Assembly (NCBI GenBank): GCA_905160935.1
Contig: CAJHZI010000418.1
Coordinates: 93,501 to 157,500 of the forward strand
Length of the DNA: 64,000 nucleotides
Reading direction: 5' to 3'
From: Enchytraeus crypticus
Taxonomy: Eukaryota; Annelida; Clitellata; Enchytraeida; Enchytraeidae
Positions 55,176 through 64,000 of the stretch are shown here, one piece after another. The first letter of the stretch is position 1. Every line of letters begins with the position of its first letter. The position numbers and the translations under genes are program-made. The notes beneath the pieces were generated by a model that saw nothing but the letters and a program-made list of their open reading frames with translations, had not been told where the DNA came from and made no database searches.

Positions 55176-57725
55176 GAAGATGCAGGCCTATAAATTTATT
55201 GAGTCCTAGCGCATAATTATATTGTAATACAGCGATTTATCATGTGCTTTTTGTAGTATTAGCCTGCGTCTACTTTTCGATATTTACTATTCATTATACG
55301 CCAAAGCACAATAGATACCATTTAAAGCGTATTTTGTAGATTGGTCAAATAAAGAATAATCTTTCATCACCTAGTACCGACGCTAAAACTCTTTTAAATA
55401 TCATTTTTATGAAGTATTATAACAAAATATTTTGTATCAAAACATTTTCTTCCCACTCGCAAAACAAATTGATATTTGTTACAAAAGGTCAGTTCCTCTA
55501 AAAGCAATTTAATATGACAAAATTGAAATAAAAAAATTAAACAATTAGAGATTACCTATCTAAATGTAGCCTTACAAATATTTTGATCATGAGATGAGCT
55601 GATTAGTCTCATATGGTTTCTATCGGATGTGTTGTCTTTGTTTTGGTTCCACGCATGAACAACCTTGAAACTTGGTCATCCAATAAAGACTATCTGTTAC
55701 CGTTTACTTTACAATTCTGTAATTTATTTGAACTATTGCGTCAATATGTTTTGTTAGATTTAACATTTCGTTGAAACTTTGTAAACAAATAGATTCTTTT
55801 GAAAGCAAATAAATCCAGTAATCGTTTCAGTTGTAAATAATCTCAAAGAATTGATCAATTAATTAAATATACATTGTCCATTTTCTAGTTTTTCTCTTAG
55901 TAAGCAGCAATTCTTAATCGATGGACCTTATGTAAAAATTAAAAGAAACGTCCTCATTATAGTAAAAATCTAATCCTTTTCATTTCTATCATCAATCTGA
56001 CAAACTGCAGACTATGACAAGTTCACAGATAACGTCACTATATAACAGCTAGTCTACAGGCAGACATGTGACATAAAATTCAAATCTGAAATCGATAAGC
56101 ATAAGATAACATAAAAGCTGATTGACCAAGGCAAACTTAACTTACCTTAAGGGCTCTAAATTCATATATCTAAGCTTTATTAAACAGTAGCACAAAGTAA
56201 TTTAAGCAGCTAAGAAAGTTAGATAAGGAGAATGTTACGCTATTATATTCATAGAATATGCTATTATGTTATGTTATGAAATTATCTGTATAGTGATATT
56301 ATCTGTGTCTAGTTGATATCGCGCTCGCTTGAAAAGTAACAGGTCATCATCATGGCTTCCAACAAAATGGTTTCAGGGAAAAGCTAATTGACCGGGGAAT
56401 AGGGATCACTTTGATATCCTTTTGTATTTTTTCTATTTACGGTAAATAGACTCCAATAGAATTAGAAGACGCATGATATGGTAGATTTAAACTAATATCA
56501 GAGAAAAATTTCTTATAGCCATGCATTTCAACATCTGATTTGACATGCTTTTTCTCTAAGTAAATAATTAATTTAATGGATTTTATTACACCAGTTAATC
56601 AACTAAGATCACCAATTTGTGGCTGCCAAATAATAAGATTTGTGGTGCATTTCCTATTATTTTCTTAAATCATTCAAAATTAGTGTTTGCCTAGTTTAGG
56701 GATTAACATGCTAGGCAAATAAAAAGTATCATTTATAACATTACAATTAAAAATTAAACTAAATTAAAAGAATAGTCCCTTTAGCTCATGAAATAGAACA
56801 GAAAATAAAAACCTAAATTAAGCAATTGTAAGGTTTTTCCATAATTTAAATTATTCAAACGGTAATAAATACTAGAATGTACTAAAATTAGAAGATGTAA
56901 TATTTAAAAAAAATTAAAGCATAACAACCTTTGGTGTGTCTTCAATCTCTAAGGATTTCCAATGTTTCGGACCAGGAAATGGGCGTTAAACTAGATTTAA
57001 TCATTGGCCTTCAGAATTTTCTCAAGTTACTAGCTTGGCGTGGGCCATAACATACAGATGCAACTACACAGCTCACTACTACTGACTTACAGCTATTTCT
57101 CTCTTTAGCTTAGTGTTATCTTGGACAACAGTAGTTCTCTAATTATGTTGTTGTTAGATGTGTAATTCCTGGCGACTCTTCCGCACTGATAGGACCGGTG
57201 AATTGGAATAAATAGCACTGCCAGGCTATTTAAACATCCTAGATACACGCAAGCTGTCACTTGTATATGAGTGACGTGATGAACTGGTGAAGCTCTTATC
57301 AAGCTTCTTCCATTCATTTGCAATATAGCGTGGTGTGACGTTCTTAGCAGAAGTTATTTGAATGTTTTCCCAACGAAAACTGAAACATTTTCTTCTTTTA
57401 TTTCAATAGCGGAAATTTCTTGTCAGAAAATCATACTTCAAATGAAAAAAGATTATTTTGTACGAAATCTCAGACATAATATTAAATAAGTGGCATAAAA
57501 TTATATTTTAGATTATTTCGTTGTGTCATATTTTGTTGATAAACATGAAACAGGTTTCGAAGTCTTGACGTACTGCACTCTGACGCTTCATCTGTTAGTT
57601 AATTATCATTACTTTCTTACTTTTTATGAAATTATTATTTTCATTCGTACATTTTCCTGATATTCCGATGATTATTATATATTCAATTTATAAATCTAAA
57701 ATATTTATAAAAGAATATGTGCCTC

Positions 57726-57935
57726 CTAATTCTCAAGATTAAAATCTGGAGAATTAGGAGGCCAATCATCCATTTTTATGAAATCTGGGCTGTATTGTAC
57801 AAGAAAGCATTGCCTAAGACGTGAAGTGTGAGCCGGCGCGCCGTCCTGTTGAAAAATGAAATCATTTGGCTTTAACTTGATACAGTCTTCAATCAGATTC
57901 GGAAGAATAGTGTTAGTGTAATACATTATAGCAAA
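57726..57935 (-). pseudogene. Mariner transposase fragment (catalytic region)
   Basis: An uninterrupted minus-strand frame of 66 codons reads YYTNTILPNLIEDCIKL, FIFQQDGAPAHTSRL (second catalytic Asp), then PDFIKMDDWPPNSPDFN (third Asp). The spacing fits mariner. The rest of the protein and the inverted ends are absent. The protein is similar to the remnant at 1900-2221 (FIFQLDGAPAD, WPPNSPD), so both derive from related elements. Confidence 0.75.
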
Positions 57936-58489
57936 ATATCAGAGGCGTCATCATCTAACGGTCCTTTTCAGGGCCAGCACATTTTTAAAAAGGAATTGAT
58001 TCTATTGACGTTTTACGTTGCGTGTTAAATGAAAAAAATCAATATTTTCGCAAAACTTGGATAACTCCGGTTCCTTTAAAAATATTTTTACAAAATTTGG
58101 TCAGCTTGTGGCAAAATTCCTCCACAAGAGAACCCTAAAATTTCACGGTGAAATATCAATAATTGGCTAAGCCATCGTAATTGTGCTAGGGGGAAATTTT
58201 TTAATGCGCAGCCTGTAAAGATTACTTGATTATACGTATAGCACATGCACAGTACCTGTGCACATGTATTGGTTTAAGTGCTATGCCATATCTATTTTAA
58301 ATTTACAATAATTTTGAGTTGCACTTCTTTAAAAGCATGTATATAAACTAAGTGCATAATAAATTCTTTAATTCTTTAATTATTTATTTAAATGTATAAG
58401 TTAACTTTGTATAAATTTGTAAGATAACTTTTTATGGTATATATAATCTTTCTTGGAGTTGTTCTAAACTGAATTAAACTGAATTTGAA

Positions 58490-58560
58490 CCAGGCTCTCT
58501 GATGGATCTCCGGAATCATAACCGTATGCTCTGTCAGCTACACTAAGCCCCTCATACCAC
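58490..58560 (-). mobile_element. Decayed tRNA-like SINE head
   Basis: On the minus strand tagctgacagagcatacggt and a ggttcaaattca-type B box are spaced as in a tRNA head; no tail is recognised. Confidence 0.35.
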
Positions 58561-58579
58561 ACCTCAATATCTCAGATTC

Positions 58580-58860
58580 TGCATAATATCTGTTCTCTCT
58601 CTAGTGCTCTGTCAAGTGGCAGGTCGAAGGTACATATTGGTACTCATATTGCTGCCTTCATGCTCCATAAAAAGCATTCCAACGATTGATGTTTTAATCC
58701 TTTCACAAAAGGCTAATCGTGAGTTAATCCTTCCGACATAACACGGGAATAAAATGACTCTGAGGTTGTCCCGTTACATTCCTCAGTTCTTGCTCAGTCG
58801 CCTCTTCTGACACTTTTAAGGCAGTTTACAGTGGGTCTATCTTTCGGTGTCCCGGTGACA
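58580..58860 (-). mobile_element. Inverted copy of retroelement family X
   Basis: On the minus strand: gtaaactgccttaaaagtgt, cagaagaggcgactgagcaa, gaggaatgtaacgggacaac, a ttaactcacgattagcc-like middle, and cgacctgccacttgacagag as the 3' end, followed by (ga)n. Confidence 0.6.
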
Positions 58861-59343
58861 ATACGATAAAATATATATTAAAGTGTAGTATTTTATAAAA
58901 TTCTAGTTTTCTGTTGCTAATCACCAGAAAACGGAAGACAAAAAAGTGGAGGCATTATATACTATGTACCTACTAGTAGGAAGTTCACTAAGGGAGAGAG
59001 AGATAGATAGAGAGATTATTCTCATTTCTATGCTGTGTTGCTGGAGCAACATGAAAAAACATTGTTTTGTCTTTCATAAACAGAAGGCAACGATTACTAG
59101 AAATCACGTAGGGGAAACAGAGAAAGTAACGACAACTACAAAAAACAACCATAAGATAGGAAACTTTACTGCAAATACGTATGACATGTGTGTAACTATA
59201 CGGAATAAAAAGGAGAATGTACTCTACTGAGTCTCTCAACCTATGACTCAATTAGCTGAAACAAATAGAAAACCAATCGACAACCGCAAGTGTTGGATTG
59301 TATCTCATAATATACTACACAGATACTCATTATAATAAAAATC

Positions 59344-59410
59344 AAGGTTTAACGTTCGTTTCCTCATACAAGTATGATGTCAGGGACGTCCCCATCACAT
59401 GTCATTATTA
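59344..59410 (-). mobile_element. Short inverted L2-like LINE 3' end
   Basis: The minus strand reads gatgtgatggggacgtccct, gacatcatacttg, then tgaggaaacgaacgttaaac, matching 7370-7425. Confidence 0.65.
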
Positions 59411-59515
59411 TGCACATATACTAATTATTATGCCAGATACCCATTAATATGCAAAGATACTTCTTATTATTATACACAGGTACTCACTATTTTGCATAGA
59501 TACTCATTACTCATC
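59410..59515. repeat. Degenerate ~27-bp repeat
   Basis: attattatgcacatatacta, attattatgccagatacc, attaatatgcaaagatac and attattatacacaggtactc succeed one another; about four diverged copies. Confidence 0.65.
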
Positions 59516-60689
59516 TAACCCTTCACTTTATAATGGGGGGGTCAGTGAAGGGCTATCGACATCCATTTACAGTGATTTAGATTCAATTCAGCCCATTCAA
59601 ACGATATTGTCGCAGAAAAGAAAAAATGTTCATGTGTCGTGTAAATTCAGATTTGCAGTGCATTTCATACATGTATATTCCTATATCGCATTTCATACAT
59701 GTATATTCGTTTCAGGTGATTTAATCATTTCGAACATTCAAATGTAGTTTTGCTTAAAATTGCACTTTGCACCTATTTGTGATAGATTTAAATACTGATT
59801 GACTACTTCCTTAATTAGAAGCTGATTGGATTAACTAGATTCATAGATTAGTGTAATAAATCAAGTGATTAGTTGACTGTCTGATTAATTTAATAATTCA
59901 ATGTTTACTTGATGGACTGATTACTCTGTTACACTTTTCTAGCTTTGCAGCAGCCATTCTATTTAAATCATGGAGGTTATCTTGAAACTGTTGAGCTCTA
60001 TGAATATTTATTTCTCGCCCACACCGGAAATTAAGCGCAGGATTTCATTGCAATTATAAAGCGGAGTTGAACCAAATGGTAGCAAAAACTTTTAGTGCTT
60101 TCATAAGATGTTCCCATTTAATCCATTGCTCTAAATTCTATTAATAGAAGGATTTCAGGATATAATAATACAATACTCGAAAACAACATAGGAACAATTC
60201 TATCTATTATTATTTTGGCACAAATGAACTGTATTAGAGTGAATATTTGAACTTTCTATCTGCTACTGTATGTTCTTCGTAAACAGAATGTTTCAATATT
60301 TAATGGTGTCATTGGCTTATTATCATTTCAATATACATGTATGTCGTCTGAACAGCATATCAAGCTGTTGCTTGAAGCGAAATATTCAAACTAGTCAAAG
60401 AAATATATCACATTTGACATGTAATACCTACAGTAGCATGTCATATACATATACATGTAGATTAAATTTGATCCTTACAGCAATGATTTATTATAAATTT
60501 ATAATAAGAGTAGTTTTAAATTCTATTACTAATAATATTAGCTTTATATTTCTCTGCCTCTCTATTGGTATTCTAGTACAAGACACTAGAAACACTGAGA
60601 AATACAAAAACTACTAGGATCTATAATATATTTTAAATAGTTCAATAAGCAACTCAACGCCTTTTTTCTCTTAAAAACATGTCTCTCAA

Positions 60690-60785
60690 ATTGATTTGGT
60701 GATTCTGACCTACATTACGCTGAGAAGTGATGCTGGAGCGTCCTTAACATCAGCTTGGGATGAGGAAATTAACGTTAAATTTTAA
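60690..60785 (+). mobile_element. L2-like LINE 3' fragment in GPCR C intron
   Basis: ggtgattctgacctacatta, gcgtccttaacatcagctt and tgaggaaattaacgttaaat correspond to the LINE tail. It is orthologous to the fragment at 12012-12100 in the gene A intron. Confidence 0.6.
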
Positions 60786-60834
60786 CCTTTATTTATTTTA
60801 GTCCATTGTTTATCAAGTAAAACGCAGAAGCTAC

Positions 60835-61328
60835 CTGTTGATGGCGATGAGACCAACATGGAGACCGCTGGACATGAGCACCATGGCTCCAAAGAACGTG
60901 TGGATCTGACAGAGAACATGCGAGAACCTCCAAGCCCTGTGGAAATAAGAGTCGACGTAGAACGGCATCATGCAGGAGTTGAAGATGAGATCTGATAGAG
61001 ACAAGGAGGCGATAAAGGCGTTGTAGGACCGGTGAAGTCTGGGACACCGAGCTATCAACAACAACACCTGAAAGTTACCCAAAACTCCGACCACTATCAA
61101 CAGTATGGTTATAGAGCCGCCGACGAGTCCAACGATATTGTGCGGATCCTGTAGATGTTTTGCGGAATGCTTCCAGTATGTTATCCATCCATCCAACAGC
61201 TGGGACAGATTTGTTGCGTTAACGGTGACGTCATCGGGTTTGACGTCACAACACGAGCTACTTACGTCACTCACCTGACTTGGCATGAAATAAGCTGTAG
61301 CTATCCGATTAAATGAAAGTTTACTCAT
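60835..61328 (-). CDS. GPCR C, exon 1: N-terminus to TM3
   Basis: On the minus strand, ATG at 61328 opens a 164-residue first exon (581 aa with exon 2). The N-terminus (about 1-70) is longer than in A and unrelated to it. It has overlapping sequons NAT (37) and NLS (40). From GGSITI (residue 70) to IAINR (165) only one residue differs from GPCR A. Key residues: Asn85 in TM1, Asp113 in TM2, Cys140 at TM3, Asn164-Arg165 of NRY. The donor aacag/gtagct at 60835/60834 is phase 2. The DNA of the last ~170 bases is identical to A, including synonymous sites. The partner exon is most likely 42070-40819, on the same strand. Confidence 0.87.
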
Positions 61329-64000
61329 ATAATATTTTTACTTTTTTGTAAATGGAATCGTCTAATTTTAAATTTTTAACAACTAGGATAAACTATGTAA
61401 AATCTGTAAAGTGGGTTTGTAGAATCGTTCAAATTTGCAATGCTGTGTCTAAATTACAATTTCATTACAATGAGAACAATATCGCTTAAGCGAAAGACAT
61501 TCAATAACTACAGGTAAACGATACAAATTTAAATATGAACTTCTACATTCATGAAATTCTATAGCCTAAACTGCAACATACCAACTTTTACTAGATGAAT
61601 TTTAAATAATGTCTCATCAATTATGACCTGCCACCTTGATGTCTTCCTTATTCTAGTTACTAGTAGGTTACATATCAGTGGCTTGCCAGTAACTTACTGT
61701 TACATTAATCGTTGTGACAGTAGCTCGAGTGTGTCGAGTCGTCTCGAAGAGAAGCCTTGTGCGTTTCTGAACCTTGATGTTAAACACACTATAACATCCT
61801 GGCCACCTTGATGTAATAAGAAATACTGTATTCTACCTAAATATAATCCTGTAACTTAGTAATACAAATTTACATGTCAAATATGGCAATAGTTATATAT
61901 TAGATTAATGCGTTAAAAATCCGATGTTTACGATATTTCACCAAGATTTCTAGAGCGATTTATTGAAATATTTAATTTGCTTCAATACACTGAGATTGAA
62001 ATATGCGAATATTAGATCCTATGGTTTAGAAGGAATATATAAGAAATCTCGAGCCTACTGGAAATTTATGCTTTATGATAAAACTCTCTATATGGAAACT
62101 GATCGCTTATAGAACGCGTAATCTATTTAAATATAACTATTATTTCGAAAACAGTTCTGTATTCCATAGCGTTTCTAATTGCGTAACTCTAGAATTTTCC
62201 AGCCATTTCGTGTACCAAAAATAATTTGTCAATGCTACTAAGACAACATACAGCCAATTAAATTTATACCGTCTTCGATGACAACATAGAGCACAATAAG
62301 TTAACAACAATTTAATAAATTAACAGGACAATGCAGTGACATAGAATGATCTATATGACTGTTAAAAGAACAATGGAGTAACATGGAATGATTTACATGC
62401 TTACTATCAGACCAATGGAGTGACATGGAGGGAATGATATACATGACTGCGGAAGGTTGCAAGCACTGAACTGGACTGCTGCTTGTAGAGAACTACCACT
62501 CTGTATCGTCAACTATTTTCCTTGAATACTTTCTGAATTCAGCTTAGAAATGCGATTTAAGGACTTTATGCTGTCATGGATTACAGTAATTTAGTGCTTA
62601 ATGTTGTCATTGACAGCGATAGCACAAGTCGTGTTTCTGCTGTTAAGATTTAGTTTATTGTCCTTTTCTTTAGCATTCAGATTCCGCCATAGAGTGTCGC
62701 GGTGGATTTTAATCTGTGATTTAATGCCTATAACTTAGGCTATAAGACAATAGTTTAATATAATACATCATTACAATTGTCTTTATTAAATATTTTGTAT
62801 ATTTACATATATTCCTCCTTTTCACGTATGTTTGCTTTTATGTAATATAATTAAATTATATTCCAATGTTTATATGTAACGAGCGGAAGACTAAATACAG
62901 TAGTAATAGGTAGAAGAATGGAAATTAAAATTGTTAGCCATCTTATTTTATGTTCTAAAACATCAATGTGTCTAATCCAATGAAACAGAATAATTCTTTA
63001 TTCTATGGTCTAACCAGACTGTCAATGAGTGACATTCTTAATTGCTTTCCAGTGAAACTTACTGTAGGCACATGAAATGCAAATAGAATGTTTTGCGAGA
63101 AAAAAGCTGTGAAATGGCAAAACCAGTGATGAAGAAAACCAAAGTAAATGTAAGATATAGAGTGAAATGAAGATGAGAAGCTGTGAAAGAATATACTTAC
63201 AATATATTTCTTTGTACTTTGTTGTCAGTGGAAACCAAGAATTAATATTTTTATATTACATTCTGCGTCATTTTGTGCAATGTACCATTCATAGTAATTC
63301 TCACCAGGTTAGGCCCATATAACCCTTTTGTTGTGCCTAGTAAAATATAAGTTGTACATTATCATATTCTTAATAACATGATAATAAATGTTATCTTAAT
63401 TTAATTAGAAAAACAAAAATTATCATTGAAAGGTAAATCAATATCTCACATTCAAATACGATGAAGGTCAATATATTAATATATTTTAAAAAATAGCCTC
63501 ATATTCTAGCAAATAGAAATATAATATTAATCCTATAGGTCCAATATTAAATGCGACAAATCAGTAAATGATGGATTAGTACTCAAACATTTTAATGAAT
63601 GGTGCACCTGTTTTCAAATGACGCCATCTTTTTGTTAGAAGTAGGCCATTAAAGAAAAGTAATTAAGGGCGAACTGTTTGGATGAAATCTGACCACCTGC
63701 AATATGCTGCAATAATATTGAGTTACTCCTGCAAAATGTGGATGCTAGTACTTTGGAAACATGCACCATTGAAGTTACATAGACAACATTATAATTAGAA
63801 ATTGCGTGCAATTTTTAGTCTTGAAATTTGTAATAAGCAATATGTTTGCGTTTAATGAGCGAATACGCGTACTGCTATGCTGCAATGCGATATTCATTTC
63901 TGTCTCATTGTCTAAGCTAAAATATACTAAACTTATATCATTAGTAGATGCTTTAACTGGACCACAAGCAGGAATAATGCAATCTAATATGCTAACATAT
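61329..64000. other. Upstream flank of GPCR C and gene-free end of window
   Basis: AT-rich. The promoter of GPCR C should lie just above 61328. A diverged 45-base triple repeat lies at 62335-62458. The short frame at 61623-61811 has no support as a gene. Nothing else is recognised. Confidence 0.45.
62335..62458. repeat. Diverged ~42-bp tandem repeat, 3 copies
   Basis: caatgcagtgacatagaatg, caatggagtaacatggaatg and caatggagtgacatggaggg head successive units that each end in a (t/c)atg(a/c) variant. Confidence 0.75.

Larger units (their letters stand above)
42071..60834 (-). other. Proposed 18.8-kb intron of GPCR C
   Basis: The donor is aacag/gtagct at 60835/60834 and the acceptor atttctacag at 42071. 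Between them I find no other exon of this family, only transposons, minisatellites and AT-rich sequence, with long plain stretches at 42270-42890, 45060-46320, 52100-53390 and 55180-57720. Introns of A and B are 1.7 and 0.9 kb, so this one is 10-20 times larger. Alternatively, exons 1 and 2 belong to two separate broken genes. Confidence 0.55.

Noticed and set aside
57105..57323. 73-codon minus-strand frame
   Set aside because: No recognisable domain, low complexity or homologous neighbour. The length is expected by chance in 64 kb.
58946..59251. Overlapping ~90-codon frames on both strands
   Set aside because: The plus frame begins in a family X 3' end and continues into unrelated AT-rich sequence; no domain is seen on either strand.

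Overview
This is a eukaryotic, animal-type window: about two-thirds A+T, intron-split genes with GT/AG junctions, many (TA)n microsatellites and minisatellites, tRNA-derived SINEs, Tc1/mariner remnants and a decayed LINE. The repeat content and GPCR style fit a marine invertebrate, perhaps a lophotrochozoan such as a mollusc. No marker in the window settles the species, so that placement is inference.

The only convincing host genes are three paralogous rhodopsin-class GPCRs. Each has two coding exons, split by a phase-2 intron inside the arginine codon of the NRY (DRY-equivalent) motif. Gene A (+) is 11574-11962 joined to 13700-15476 (721 aa). Gene B (+) is 24044-24480 joined to 25346-27095 (728 aa). 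Gene C (-) is 61328-60835 joined to 42070-40819 (581 aa), with an inferred intron of 18.8 kb. A and B are in tandem; C faces them. All three have NRY for DRY, TYLP for CWxP in TM6, NPIIY in TM7 and very long third intracellular loops. The closest type I recognise is the melatonin-receptor / Tre1-moody / GPR84-like group of orphan receptors. No gene symbol is justified.

Two features of the GPCR cluster stand out. TM1-TM3 of A and C are 94/95 identical in protein, while TM4-TM5 (next exon) are only about 72% identical, which points to gene conversion or a recent exon-1 duplication. The 3' splice site of gene C also lies at the end of a 47-bp tandem array that repeats the acceptor and first 14 exon bases five times. 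Every upstream acceptor leads to a stop.

Mobile-element layout: 0-3.8 kb holds a SINE, a 742-bp mariner derivative with about 200-bp inverted ends, and a LINE reverse-transcriptase tail. A degraded L2/CR1-like LINE with a 2A-type motif (GDVELNPGP) lies at 4.0-7.4 kb. At 8.5 kb is a 227-bp retroposon with a perfect 17-bp target duplication. The rest carries tRNA SINEs sharing a 3' tail with the LINE, a tRNA/5S composite SINE (19.1 kb), a 526-bp palindromic MITE with TA duplication (46.3 kb), two further mariner remnants (51.4 and 57.7 kb), a dozen minisatellites and several perfect hairpins. The palindromic octamer TAGGCCTA is clearly over-represented. Much of 27.6-40.8 kb and 42-60.8 kb is non-coding, the latter being the proposed intron of gene C.
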